DNA of 32,241 bases, from the NCBI GenBank assembly GCA_947174385.1, contig CAMWIU010000009.1:1-32241 (forward strand). The letters are read 5' to 3'. The stretch comes from an uncultured Treponema sp. (GTDB lineage: Bacteria > Spirochaetota > Spirochaetia > Treponematales > Treponemataceae). Below are positions 23,429-31,091 of this stretch, in pieces (position 1 is the first letter of the stretch; the number at the start of each line of letters is the position of its first letter). The position numbers were made by a program, and so were the translations under genes. The notes beneath the pieces are model-generated. The model was given only the letters and a program-made list of their open reading frames with translations. It did not search any database and had not been told where the DNA came from.

Positions 23429-25210
23429 TCAACGCTGCCTCAAGTGTCTGTCAATCTGCATTTTATCCGAAAGAAATTCTTTCAAAAGCGTTTCGTCGTC
23501 GGAAGTAACCGGATGCAATTCTTTTATGCGCTCGGAAAGCTTTTTGCTTTTCCGTTTGAGCGACTTCCGTTTTATCAGCGCGATGCTGTCGTCAATGTAT
23601 TTGGCCATATCGCCGTGAAATTCGTCCGATGCGGATGCGCCCGTTATTTGCCGCTGAATTTCCTCGTCTTGTGATTGGACAAGCATTGCCGATAATGACA
23701 CTTCGCCTTTTCTGTAACATTCCTCCAGATTCAAAAACAGTTCTCTCGCCATAGGATCTTCAAAGTCATCGGAAGTGAGTTCGCGGCGCATTTTCTGATA
23801 CTCATCAGGATTGGATATGACGGCGAGTACGGCGCGAAGTTCGGCGTTGGGCTTTACCTGCTTTGTTCCGTTCTGTCCGTGCTCGGTCTTGGCGTTCAAG
23901 CGTCCGCGCGCGCCACTGCGATTGTTGAAGTCCCTTTTTACAGCCTCCGGCGCAAGATTGAAACTTTGAGCCAACTGCTCAAGGCTCGATTCCTTTTGAA
24001 TGTCCGAGCGAAGCGAATCCACGTACGAGAAGAAGGCAAGCGCGGCCTTGGTCTTGTCGTCGGGCGAATCCGACGGATACGATTCCTTCAGTTTGGACAA
24101 TAGAAAATCGCTATCTAATATAGCATTTTCCACGGATTTTGTCAAGGTTTCAGGGCCGAATTTTATCATAATTTCCGCAGGATCTTTCGCGCCAGAAAGC
24201 CTGATTATTTTCGTCGTGAAGTTGAATTCGCGGCACATCAAAATCGCGCGCTTGGTGGCGTTCTGTCCCGCCCCGTCCGAGTCGAACGAAAGGAGCACGG
24301 TGTCCGCGAAGCCTTGCAGGATTTTCAGCTGCTGCTCGGTGAGGCTCGTTCCAAGAGGAGCTACGGCGTTGTCGATTCCGCATTGATGATAGGCGATCAC
24401 GTCCATATAGCCTTCGCAGAGAATCACCGTTTTTTTCTGCTGAATCGACTTTTTCGCGAAGTTGAACGCATACAATGTCTCGCGCTTTTTGTAGTGAGGA
24501 AGCTCGGGCGAATTGAGATATTTCGGTCCGTCCGCGTCTCCCAAAATCCTTCCGCCGAACGCGACCGCCTCACCCTTCCTGTCGAAAATCGGAAAAATCA
24601 GGCGGCCTGAAAAAAGCGCGATGTCGGGATAATTCTTGCTGAAAAGCCCGGTCTTTGAAAGGAATTGCGCGGAATAATTTTTTTGAAGCAGGAATTTTTT
24701 CAGCCAAGTGCGGTCGGAAGGCGCGTATCCCAACTTGAACTTGGAAATAGTTTCTTCGGAAAGTCCCCTGCCTTTGATGTATTCCAAAGCCTCGCGCCCC
24801 ATTTGGTTTTGCGTGAGAAAAAAATGGAACGTCGATGCGATCCTGTCGTACACTTCGCGAACCGTGTCCAAGTCGCCGTCGCGCTCGATTTTCACGTTTC
24901 CGCTTCCAGATTCGTAAGTGACTTCAATGTTGTTTTTTTTCGCGAGTTCCGAAATCGCGTCGGGATAGGAAAGGCTTTCCATTTCCATCACGAATTTTAT
25001 CGCGTCGCCGCCAACCCCGCAGCCGAAACAGTGGTAGAATTTTTTCACCGAATCGACGGTGAACGAAGGAGTCTTTTCGTTGTGGAACGGACAGCAGCCC
25101 CAATACTGCGAGCCGCGCCGCGTGAGATTCGTGTAGTCGCCGATGAGCGAAACGATGTCCACGCTCTCGCGCACTTTTTCGATTGTGTCTTTTGAAATGA
25201 AACCCGCCAT
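23429..25210 (-). CDS. dnaG: DNA primase DnaG
   Basis: RNA primer synthase of the replication fork, 593 residues. The N-terminal zinc-binding domain has Cys40, His43, Cys61 and Cys64 (GCCPFHNEKTPSF then HCFGCGVGGDAIKF). The catalytic core has the ALLG-type segment, EGYMDVIAYHQCGIDN (TOPRIM glutamate), LSFDSDGAGQNATKRA (TOPRIM Asp-x-Asp) and KDPAEIMIKFG. The C-terminal part is a helicase-interaction-like helical domain, poorly conserved. The ATG follows a GGCGAGG site and lies 15 bases after mltG. dnaG followed by rpoD is the classic macromolecular-synthesis pairing, here without rpsU. Confidence 0.96.
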   Translation of the reverse strand: MAGFISKDTIEKVRESVDIVSLIGDYTNLTRRGSQYWGCCPFHNEKTPSFTVDSVKKFYHCFGCGVGGDAIKFVMEMESLSYPDAISELAKKNNIEVTYESGSGNVKIERDGDLDTVREVYDRIASTFHFFLTQNQMGREALEYIKGRGLSEETISKFKLGYAPSDRTWLKKFLLQKNYSAQFLSKTGLFSKNYPDIALFSGRLIFPIFDRKGEAVAFGGRILGDADGPKYLNSPELPHYKKRETLYAFNFAKKSIQQKKTVILCEGYMDVIAYHQCGIDNAVAPLGTSLTEQQLKILQGFADTVLLSFDSDGAGQNATKRAILMCREFNFTTKIIRLSGAKDPAEIMIKFGPETLTKSVENAILDSDFLLSKLKESYPSDSPDDKTKAALAFFSYVDSLRSDIQKESSLEQLAQSFNLAPEAVKRDFNNRSGARGRLNAKTEHGQNGTKQVKPNAELRAVLAVISNPDEYQKMRRELTSDDFEDPMARELFLNLEECYRKGEVSLSAMLVQSQDEEIQRQITGASASDEFHGDMAKYIDDSIALIKRKSLKRKSKKLSERIKELHPVTSDDETLLKEFLSDKMQIDRHLRQR

Positions 25211-25225
25211 TTTTCGAGGCCTCGC

Positions 25226-26302
25226 CTAGCGCGACATTTTTTTCGTCTTGAAAATCAAATTCTGCATTTCGTGCTCTTCGAGCGTTTTCGTGAAAACGTG
25301 CCGACCTTCCTCCTCGTCCATAAGGCGGAAATAGAAAAAGTCGCTTTGCGCTGGATTCGCAGCCGCAGAAAGCGCGACAAGCCCTGGATTTGAAATGGGC
25401 GCGGGCGGAAGCCCTTCGTGCAAATAAGTGTTGTAAGGGCTTTCGATTTTGAGATCGTCGAACGTGATGATGTCGGGATGCGGTCGCCCCAAAATTTCCG
25501 TGATGACGTATTCCACAGTGGCGCACGAATAAAGCCCTATGCGGTTTTTGATTCGATTTGAAAAAACGCTCGCAATCATCGGGGCTTCGTCCGCCACGCG
25601 ATATTCGCGCTCGACTACGGAAGCGAGGATCACGATTTGATTGCGCCTTTCTTCGGAAGCGTCCGCGAAATTTTTTATTCCCGAAGTTTTCTCGAAAAAA
25701 TTTTTCACCATCGCGCGGACGCAGCTTTTCGCATCCGAATTCGGAACGAAAGAATAAGTGTCGGGGAAAAGATAGCCTTCCGCGCTTTTGAACGGAAGGG
25801 CGATTTCCTTCAAAAAATTTTCGTCGCGGCATGCCGAAGAAAATTCCTTCGCCGAGCAGATTCCCGCCGCTTCGAAGCGTTCTGCGATTTTTGAAATCGT
25901 GAGTCCTTCCGGAATCGAAATTTTCGTCTGCTCATCAAGTCCCGCAGAAATTACGCTGTAGATTCTCGCAGCGTCCATCGCGCTTGAAATCTCGCAAACG
26001 CCTGCCTTTACGGTGAAAATGCCGGGGTGCGCGTTCGGGAAAATCAAGTATGCGAGATTCGGAAAACGCGCGAGCAAATAAAAGACGCGCTCGTTTTTTA
26101 TCATTCCGTTTTGGCCGAGTTTCGCCGCCACTTCACGCGCCGTAGTTCCGCGCTCGATTTTGAGGCGCATGATTTTTTCGTTTTGAATTTCGTCGAGCGC
26201 GGAAGCCGCATCTTTGACGTAAAAGAAAGCCGCGAACGCCGCCGCCAAACAAAGAGCCGCCAGCACGAAAAGCGCAACAAGGATTTTTTTAGCAAATTTC
26301 AT
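25226..26302 (-). CDS. mltG: Endolytic murein transglycosylase MltG (YceG-like)
   Basis: Inner-membrane lytic transglycosylase that cuts nascent glycan strands. It is 358 residues long. One N-terminal membrane helix (about 5-28, ILVALFVLAALCLAAAFAAF) is followed by a LysM-like domain (about 45-110, LKIERGTTAREVAAKL) and the catalytic domain. That domain has the motif ILASVVEREYRV, with the expected catalytic Glu231, and the closing motifs YNTYLHEGLPPAPISNPG and ALSAAANPAQSDFFYFR. It overlaps the upstream 62-residue gene by 14 bases and lies directly ahead of dnaG, which links wall turnover to the replication and sigma genes in one transcript. Confidence 0.93.
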   Translation of the reverse strand: MKFAKKILVALFVLAALCLAAAFAAFFYVKDAASALDEIQNEKIMRLKIERGTTAREVAAKLGQNGMIKNERVFYLLARFPNLAYLIFPNAHPGIFTVKAGVCEISSAMDAARIYSVISAGLDEQTKISIPEGLTISKIAERFEAAGICSAKEFSSACRDENFLKEIALPFKSAEGYLFPDTYSFVPNSDAKSCVRAMVKNFFEKTSGIKNFADASEERRNQIVILASVVEREYRVADEAPMIASVFSNRIKNRIGLYSCATVEYVITEILGRPHPDIITFDDLKIESPYNTYLHEGLPPAPISNPGLVALSAAANPAQSDFFYFRLMDEEEGRHVFTKTLEEHEMQNLIFKTKKMSR

Positions 26303-26477
26303 TTTTACAGAATTTCTCCACTTCGTCGATTGAAAGCCGTCCGTACAATTCGTCTTGCACGGCGCGGGAAAAGGCGAAAAGCTCGCGCGGAAGCTTGTCC
26401 TGCCGAGCCCTCAAAAAATGCGCGAGCGACTTCAGTTCCTCGCCCGAAAATTCGTAGGAAAAATTCGCTTGCGTCAT
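26289..26477 (-). CDS. Small 62-residue helical protein of unknown function
   Basis: Chosen start ATG 26477, which overlaps the stop of the upstream metallo-hydrolase gene as ATGA (26474-26477); the frame continues further upstream, but only inside that gene. The product is soluble and mostly helical: SYEFSGEELKSLAHFLRARQ, then LPRELFAFSRAVQDELYGRL and SIDEVEKFCKNEIC. I do not recognise a family. Its 3' end overlaps mltG by 14 bases. Coupled overlap on both sides supports real translation, and it may be a lineage-specific treponemal protein. Confidence 0.65.
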   Translation of the reverse strand: MTQANFSYEFSGEELKSLAHFLRARQDKLPRELFAFSRAVQDELYGRLSIDEVEKFCKNEIC

Positions 26478-27406
26478 AGGCTGAAACTTTTCCCTTCGAT
26501 CGCAAGCTCGACTTCGAGCTTTTCCGTGGATATGGATTTTGAATACATTTTCGCCGACTGAAAAATCGAATTGACTTTCTTGTCGTCGTAGGAAGGATCG
26601 TAATGGAAAAGGTACATTTTTTTGACGTTCATTTCCACGGCAAAATCCAAGGCATAACTGAACGCCGAGTGTCCCCACTTGCTTTTGCCAAGCGCGTCCT
26701 GCGGAGTGTACTGCGAATCCAAAATCGCGACATCCGCGCCACCGAAAACTTTCTTAACATCGTCGTCGGCTTCAAAATCAGAAAGCTCGATGTCCGTGGC
26801 GTAGACGACTTTTTTTCCGTCTTCCTCCACCGAATACGAATACGAATCCCCGGGATGATTCATCTTGCAGCAAACCACAGTAACGCCACCTACGCGACAT
26901 TCCTTGCCAGGCAAAATCACGTTGAATTTTATCCTGTCCTTGACCACGTTGAAATCCACAGGATAGAAAGGCGCGCGCATTTGCCTTGCGAACATTTCAG
27001 CAATGTCCTCAACTGGCGAATAAATATCAATCGTAACATTTGAATCGTACAGCGGTCCGAAAAAAGGAAATCCTTGAATGTGATCCCAATGCAAGTGCGA
27101 AAGAAAAAGCGAATAGTGAGTGACCGCCGCAATGCGTGAATCCAAACCAAGCGCACGCATTCCTGTGCCCGCGTCAAAAATCAGCACGTCATTGGAAGAC
27201 GAAGTAACCTGAACGCAAGGCGTGTTTCCTCCGATTGTTCCATAAACATAAGGCGGAAGCGACGAAAGGAATTTTTGGCGCGCGTCTTGGCTTTCCAAAT
27301 CCTTGGGCTGAATGATTTGAACGGCCGCGTTTATCTTTGCCTGAACTTGCTCGGGCAAAAGCGGCGCTGCCAGAGAACCTCGTACTCCCCAAAATTTTAC
27401 GTCCAA
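26474..27406 (-). CDS. Metallo-beta-lactamase-fold hydrolase
   Basis: A 310-residue MBL-fold enzyme. It begins MDVKFWGVRGS, the start typical of PhnP/RNase Z-like and cyclic-nucleotide-phosphodiesterase-like members. The metal motif is HLHWDH (His104, His106, Asp108, His109). MNHPGDSYSY gives the third-motif His, YATDIELS the bridging Asp, and LFHYDPSYDD a final His. The metals are probably two Zn. The start is TTG 27406 with GGAGAAG upstream. An extended segment at residues 18-58 separates the first strand from the IGGNTPCVQV core. Its substrate is unknown; a phosphodiesterase role is the family expectation. Confidence 0.85.
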   Translation of the reverse strand: MDVKFWGVRGSLAAPLLPEQVQAKINAAVQIIQPKDLESQDARQKFLSSLPPYVYGTIGGNTPCVQVTSSSNDVLIFDAGTGMRALGLDSRIAAVTHYSLFLSHLHWDHIQGFPFFGPLYDSNVTIDIYSPVEDIAEMFARQMRAPFYPVDFNVVKDRIKFNVILPGKECRVGGVTVVCCKMNHPGDSYSYSVEEDGKKVVYATDIELSDFEADDDVKKVFGGADVAILDSQYTPQDALGKSKWGHSAFSYALDFAVEMNVKKMYLFHYDPSYDDKKVNSIFQSAKMYSKSISTEKLEVELAIEGKSFSL

Positions 27407-27436
27407 AATTTCTTCTCCAAAAAATCCCGCTTCAAT

Positions 27437-27922
27437 TCACGGACAATTCGCGGACAATTCGCGCGTTATCGGCGTATTGTGCTCGTACAAAAATTTTTGC
27501 TCGTCGATTTCCTGCGCCGAACGCAGCGCGCCGCAATTCATTCCCTTGCAATCCTTGGCTTCGGCATCCCACGCCTCGCGGCTTTTCAAAATCCACGGCC
27601 AAAACGGATATGTCGAGCATTGCACAGGACGCGCTCCGTAAGCCGTGCAGCCGTTTTCCCAAAGAACGCAATCGTAGTTCCGCTTTTCCAAAAGGCAAAG
27701 AGCCTCGCGCACGCCATAGTACTGAACCCAGCGGCAATATTTTTTTATGAAATCGTCCTCGCTCATTTTAAACCAATCGCAAAGATTTGTCAAATCGTTT
27801 TTTGAAAGGTACACGAATCCCGGGGAAATGCGGCAGCAGTCCGAACAGCGTTGGCATTCGAACTTAAGCCCGTCCTTGTAAAAACGCGAGTCTTCCGCCA
27901 AAATTCCACCCCACTTTGGCAT
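27437..27922 (-). CDS. YkgJ-family CxxCxxCC zinc/iron-cluster protein
   Basis: A 161-residue protein with the family signature CQRCSDCCR (Cys23, Cys26, Cys29, Cys30) and the distal cysteines CVLWENGCTAYGARPVQCSTYPFWP. This is the UPF0153/YkgJ family, thought to bind a metal or an iron-sulfur cluster; its role is not established. ATG 27922 lacks a ribosome site and lies just after a terminator. TTG 27901 (preceded by GGGGTGG) is an alternative start that keeps all the cysteines. An 11-base direct repeat (27441-27451 and 27452-27462) sits at the very 3' end and overlaps the stop codon region. Confidence 0.82.
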   Translation of the reverse strand: MPKWGGILAEDSRFYKDGLKFECQRCSDCCRISPGFVYLSKNDLTNLCDWFKMSEDDFIKKYCRWVQYYGVREALCLLEKRNYDCVLWENGCTAYGARPVQCSTYPFWPWILKSREAWDAEAKDCKGMNCGALRSAQEIDEQKFLYEHNTPITRELSANCP

Positions 27923-27924
27923 AA

Positions 27925-27960
27925 AAGCAAAAAGAACCCACGAGATTTCTGCGGGTTCTT
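27925..27960 (-). terminator. Terminator of the tRNA-Thr/tRNA-Tyr unit
   Basis: Stem 27932-27941 with 27951-27960 (AAGAACCC with GGGTTCTT, plus one mismatch and one extra pair), followed on the minus strand by TTTTTGCTTTT. It lies 16 bases after the tRNA-Tyr 3' end and immediately before the YkgJ gene, so it may also act as an attenuator for it. Confidence 0.75.
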
Positions 27961-27975
27961 TCTTGCGAAGTTTTG

Positions 27976-28055
27976 GGGAGTGAAGGATTCGAACCTACGA
28001 AGGCGTAGCCAGCAGATTTACAGTCTGTCCCCTTTGACCACTCGGGAAACTCCCC
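27976..28055 (-). tRNA. tRNA-Tyr (GTA)
   Basis: Acceptor GGGGAGT (28049-28055) pairs perfectly with ACTCCCC, and the discriminator is A. The anticodon arm CAGACTGTAAATCTG carries GTA. There is a class II variable arm (CTGGCTACGCCTTCGTAG), and the T loop is TTCGAAT. CCA is not encoded. Confidence 0.95.
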
Positions 28056-28058
28056 AAT

Positions 28059-28131
28059 AGCTGCTTGTAGGACTTGGACCCACGACCCCGAGATTACAAA
28101 TCACGTGCTCTACCAGCTGAGCTAAAGCAGC
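28059..28131 (-). tRNA. tRNA-Thr (TGT)
   Basis: Acceptor GCTGCTT (28125-28131) pairs with AAGCAGC. The D arm is TAGCTCAGCTGGTAGAGCA, and the anticodon loop GATTTGTAATC carries TGT. The T arm is GTGGG-TCCAAGT-CCTAC. The base after the acceptor is T, so the discriminator would be U73. CCA is not encoded. The gene ends 3 bases before tRNA-Tyr and is co-transcribed with it. Confidence 0.95.
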
Positions 28132-28158
28132 AAACGTTCTACGCTTGACGTGAGGAAT

Positions 28159-28187
28159 ATTCTAATATTTTTGCAAAAAAAAGTCAA
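28159..28187 (-). promoter_or_regulatory. Promoter of the tRNA-Thr/tRNA-Tyr unit
   Basis: On the minus strand TTGACT (28182-28187) and TAGAAT (28159-28164) with a 17-base spacer, 27 bases upstream of the tRNA-Thr 5' end. An AT-rich T7 run lies in the spacer. Confidence 0.75.
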
Positions 28188-28203
28188 GCGGAAATCGCAA
28201 AAA

Positions 28204-28246
28204 AAATGAAAAAGGCGAAAATTTCCGTTCCGAGAGACTCGCCTTT
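28204..28246 (-). terminator. Terminator of the glgA operon
   Basis: AAAGGCGA (28211-28218) pairs with TCGCCTTT (28239-28246), with a 20-base loop. On the minus strand it is followed by TTCATTTTTTTT. The stem begins at the last base of the glgA stop codon. Confidence 0.75.
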
Positions 28247-29793
28247 CATTCCCCGTAAAGCCTCACGTATTCTTCCGCCACCGAATCCCATGAATAGCGC
28301 GTCTTGACGTGCCGCGCGGCTTCTTGGATTATCGCGTGGAATTTTTCAGGATGCTCGAGCCTTTCACGCGCGAGGCGCAGAAGCGTTTCCGCCAAATTTT
28401 CCGCGTCGTTCGGCTCGTACAAAAATCCTGTCTTTCCGTCGATGATCTTGTTCAGTCCGCCAGTCGCGTGCGCCACTGGAATCGTGGCGAAAATTTGCGC
28501 TATGTAGTCTTCCGTGCCGCAAGGCTCGAACTCGCTCGGAAGAACGGCGAAATCCGCGCTCGCGGTAAAAAGCCTGCTCGATGATTTTTCATAGCCGTAG
28601 AAAAACACAACGCGCCCCCGATTTTCCTGCGCGAACGAGCGGCACATTTCATGAAGCGATTCTTCGCCCTGCCCGTTTATGATGAAACGCGCGTCCTTGT
28701 TTTTTTGGAGCACTTCCCGCGCCGCGTCGAGCAAGACGAGAATTCCTTTTTGGCGGACAAGCCTTCCGTGATAGGAAAAATAGATTTTCCCCTCGCCGTC
28801 CAAAAATCCGCTGCGCTCAAGCGACTTTTTCCGCTCCCGGTTTTCCTCGGAAAATTCCGAATAGATGCTTTTCAAAAAAAATTCCCGCGTCTTCCATTTT
28901 CCTTCCAAGTCAAGTTTTTCGGGCGAAAAAGGAAACGGCAAAGTGGAAAGCGAAGTGTCCTCGGGCGCGTAGCGCGATGAATCGAATCCGTTCGTGATTC
29001 CGACGATGCGAGTCTTGCGCTCTGCGAAAATCTGCGAAAGCCCGTCGGTGCAAGAATTGCTCGCGTCCAAAAGCTCGTCGGCGTACCATGGCGAGACAGT
29101 GGAAAGAACCGCGCTTTCCGCGGCAAGCAAGTATGGCTCGACGCGGCCGGAATTCGTCGCGCGGGTGAGAATTTTTTCGGGCAAGCCGGTGTAGGATTTT
29201 GCCTCGGAAACGCTCGCGAATTCATGGTGATAATATGGGCCCGCGTTGTGAATTGAGACGATGAATTTCGTGGCGGAAAAATTCTTTTTTCGGAATTTTT
29301 TTATGATCGAAGGCAAAGCCGCGACGCATGCGTCATGGCAATGAATCACGTCGGGCGAATCGCGCTCCGCGCACAATTCTTCGCCGAAAGCCAAAATCGC
29401 CTTTTGGAAAACCGTGTTCATAAGGTGATTGTCGGCGTAGCCCTCCCCGACTTTCTTTTCGGGGAATTTTTCCAAATCCGCAAGGCAATAAGTGTAGACG
29501 TTTTTCTTTTCGGAAAAACATTCCGCGCCCACAAGGACGATTTTCACGCCGCAGAGAAATCCGCTTGAAAAGTCCACGCGGATTTTTTTTCCGGCGCAAG
29601 AAACTTTTGCGGAAGATTCCGCTCGCGAAAAATCCGAAATGAATTCCGTTTCCGCGCAGCCATAGAACGGAACGAAGCATGTGACTTCGTGTCCCAATTT
29701 GACGAGGCTTTCAGAAAGCGAGCGGACTACGTTCTTCACGCCGCCTGATTCCGCGATGCCCGAATATTCGCGGGCGGCCATCCATATTTTCAT
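28246..29793 (-). CDS. glgA: Glycogen synthase-like glycosyltransferase (GT5)
   Basis: A 515-residue GT-B enzyme of the bacterial glycogen/starch synthase family, which would transfer glucose from ADP- or UDP-glucose to glycogen. Visible are the N-terminal Rossmann start MKIWMAAREYSGIAESGGVKNVV, DVIHCHD, VSIHNAGPYYHHEFAS, GITNGFD, YHGRLVRQKGILVLLDAARE, and EFEPCGTEDYIAQIF with ATGGLNKIIDGKTGFLYE. The canonical KxGGL donor-binding loop near residue 15 is ESGGV here, so the usual Lys is missing, and the EPCG motif continues with TED instead of LTQ. These may be lineage features. The ATG overlaps the aroH stop as ATGA, so it is translated from the same message as aroH. No other glycogen gene lies nearby. 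Confidence 0.85.
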   Translation of the reverse strand: MKIWMAAREYSGIAESGGVKNVVRSLSESLVKLGHEVTCFVPFYGCAETEFISDFSRAESSAKVSCAGKKIRVDFSSGFLCGVKIVLVGAECFSEKKNVYTYCLADLEKFPEKKVGEGYADNHLMNTVFQKAILAFGEELCAERDSPDVIHCHDACVAALPSIIKKFRKKNFSATKFIVSIHNAGPYYHHEFASVSEAKSYTGLPEKILTRATNSGRVEPYLLAAESAVLSTVSPWYADELLDASNSCTDGLSQIFAERKTRIVGITNGFDSSRYAPEDTSLSTLPFPFSPEKLDLEGKWKTREFFLKSIYSEFSEENRERKKSLERSGFLDGEGKIYFSYHGRLVRQKGILVLLDAAREVLQKNKDARFIINGQGEESLHEMCRSFAQENRGRVVFFYGYEKSSSRLFTASADFAVLPSEFEPCGTEDYIAQIFATIPVAHATGGLNKIIDGKTGFLYEPNDAENLAETLLRLARERLEHPEKFHAIIQEAARHVKTRYSWDSVAEEYVRLYGE

Positions 29794-30164
29794 TTTGCGA
29801 AATCCGGGCGCAGGACTTCCGCGCCGTTTTTGTAGACATGAGAAATTTTCGAACCCTGCGGAAGGTACGCCGTGACCATCACGCGAATCGTCCGCGAAAG
29901 CATTCCCTTTATCTCAAGCTCGTTCGTCGAAAAAAGCGCGACCGAAGAAACGTCGATTCCGACATCTCCGTGACGAAGCGCGTAGCAAGGATTCAGCTCG
30001 TCAAGGTCGCGCGTCTGCGTGAACATTATCGAAACTAAGTCCTCGGAAAGCACATTGTTCTTTTCGAAAATTTCCTTGCAAAGCGACTCGACGTTCTGCA
30101 AAATCGATTCCCGGGAATTTTCCGCCCTTGTCGCGCCGCGAATCGCGAAAATCCTTTTTTCCAA
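29790..30164 (-). CDS. aroH: Chorismate mutase, AroH type
   Basis: Monofunctional chorismate mutase (chorismate to prephenate, toward Phe and Tyr) of the trimeric Bacillus AroH fold. It is 124 residues, close to the B. subtilis enzyme. Signatures: FAIRGAT with Arg9 at the start, FTQTRDLDELNPCYALR, the GMLSRTIRVMV segment containing the expected active-site Arg, and the C-terminal HVYKNGAEVLRPD. The start is TTG 30164 with AGGAGA 6 bases upstream. It overlaps glgA by 4 bases. An aromatic pathway enzyme between an SPFH-like membrane protein and a glycogen synthase is an unusual setting; no other aromatic genes are near. Confidence 0.92.
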   Translation of the reverse strand: MEKRIFAIRGATRAENSRESILQNVESLCKEIFEKNNVLSEDLVSIMFTQTRDLDELNPCYALRHGDVGIDVSSVALFSTNELEIKGMLSRTIRVMVTAYLPQGSKISHVYKNGAEVLRPDFAK

Positions 30165-30191
30165 TTTTAGTCTCCTAAAAAATCAAGTGAA

Positions 30192-31022
30192 TCATTGCAT
30201 CGAATTTATCGCTTCCAAAATTTTGGAAACGTTGTCGGAGTTTTTCATAATTTCGGAAAGTTCGGGATATTTTTTGAGCGTATCGCCGAGAATTTCCATT
30301 TTCTTTATCGCAGAAGAAAAGCGCGAGCTTTCCTCCGCCGAAAGCCTCGCCTCTTCGGAAATCGATTCTTCCAGCTTCCTTATGAAATCGCCGTAAGAAG
30401 CCATTGCACTTTTGTAAAGCGCGATGGCGGGAACGGAATGCGAAATGATTTCAAGCGATTCAAGCGAACAGTTTTTCAAGCCGCCTTCCGCAGCCTCTTC
30501 CATGATTTTTTTCGCGCCTTCCACGGAAGCAACTTCTCCATTTTCCAAGGCGGAAATCGCGGCGTTCGAGGCGGCGGCGCATGCTACAGAGGCCGCGCGT
30601 TCGAGGAATTTTTCCAAATCGTCTTGGCTTGAAATTTCGTTCGAGGCGACGAGTCTTGCGATTTGTTCCGCCGAGCATTTCAGCGTTATCGAAAAGACGA
30701 ACGAATACGAAAAGTCCACAGCGCCGCCGTAAACTTTTTCGTATTCCTTTCCGCTCGGCAGGAATCCGCCCACGGATTTTTCGAAAGCGTAAGGCTTCGG
30801 CGTAAAAGTCAAAAGCGAAGCGTTCGTGGGAATGAGGAATTCCCAGTTCCATGAAAAACGCTCGTGCGTTATCAGCTTTGGATTCGTTCCGCCAGTCTTC
30901 GAAACCAAGATTCCGACATCTCCCGGCTTCACCTTGAACTGTGACCAGCCCAAATAAAACGCGAAGCCGCCCGCCGCCAGCAAGATGATCAGGCACATAA
31001 AAAACGAAGTGCTTTTTTTCAC
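30192..31022 (-). CDS. SPFH/band-7-like membrane-anchored protein
   Basis: A 276-residue protein beginning at GTG 31022 with AAGGGGA 6 bases upstream. The N-terminal membrane anchor (about 7-25, FFMCLIILLAAGGFAFYLGW) leads into a beta-rich segment, VKPGDVGILVSKTGG, like the opening of band-7 domains. DFSYSFVFSITLKCSAEQIA and a helical C-terminal half rich in Ala, Glu and Ser follow, with a likely coiled coil at about 200-245. The SPFH assignment is tentative. It is followed by aroH 27 bases downstream, and it has its own promoter, interlocked with that of the divergent gene. Confidence 0.7.
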   Translation of the reverse strand: MKKSTSFFMCLIILLAAGGFAFYLGWSQFKVKPGDVGILVSKTGGTNPKLITHERFSWNWEFLIPTNASLLTFTPKPYAFEKSVGGFLPSGKEYEKVYGGAVDFSYSFVFSITLKCSAEQIARLVASNEISSQDDLEKFLERAASVACAAASNAAISALENGEVASVEGAKKIMEEAAEGGLKNCSLESLEIISHSVPAIALYKSAMASYGDFIRKLEESISEEARLSAEESSRFSSAIKKMEILGDTLKKYPELSEIMKNSDNVSKILEAINSMQ

Positions 31023-31032
31023 GAAATTCCCC

Positions 31033-31061
31033 TTGAAAGAAAAAAAATCCTTTGCTATATT
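31033..31061 (+). promoter_or_regulatory. Promoter for the + strand membrane protein
   Basis: TTGAAA (31033-31038) and TATATT (31056-31061) with a 17-base spacer. The predicted RNA start is near 31068, with GAGG at 31072-31075 and the ATG at 31092. The -10 box shares bases with the opposing promoter's -10 box. Confidence 0.7.
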
Positions 31062-31087
31062 TTAACGAAAAGAGGAATTGTTTTCAA
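31059..31087 (-). promoter_or_regulatory. Promoter for the SPFH-like/aroH/glgA unit
   Basis: On the minus strand TTGAAA (31082-31087) and TAAAAT (31059-31064) with a 17-base spacer. The predicted RNA start is near 31052, giving a leader of about 30 bases before GTG 31022. Confidence 0.68.
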
Positions 31088-31091
31088 TACG

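Noticed and set aside
27441..27462. Tandem 11-base repeat at the end of the YkgJ-type gene
   Set aside because: Only two copies. Loss of one changes only the last few residues, so a switch function is not supported.
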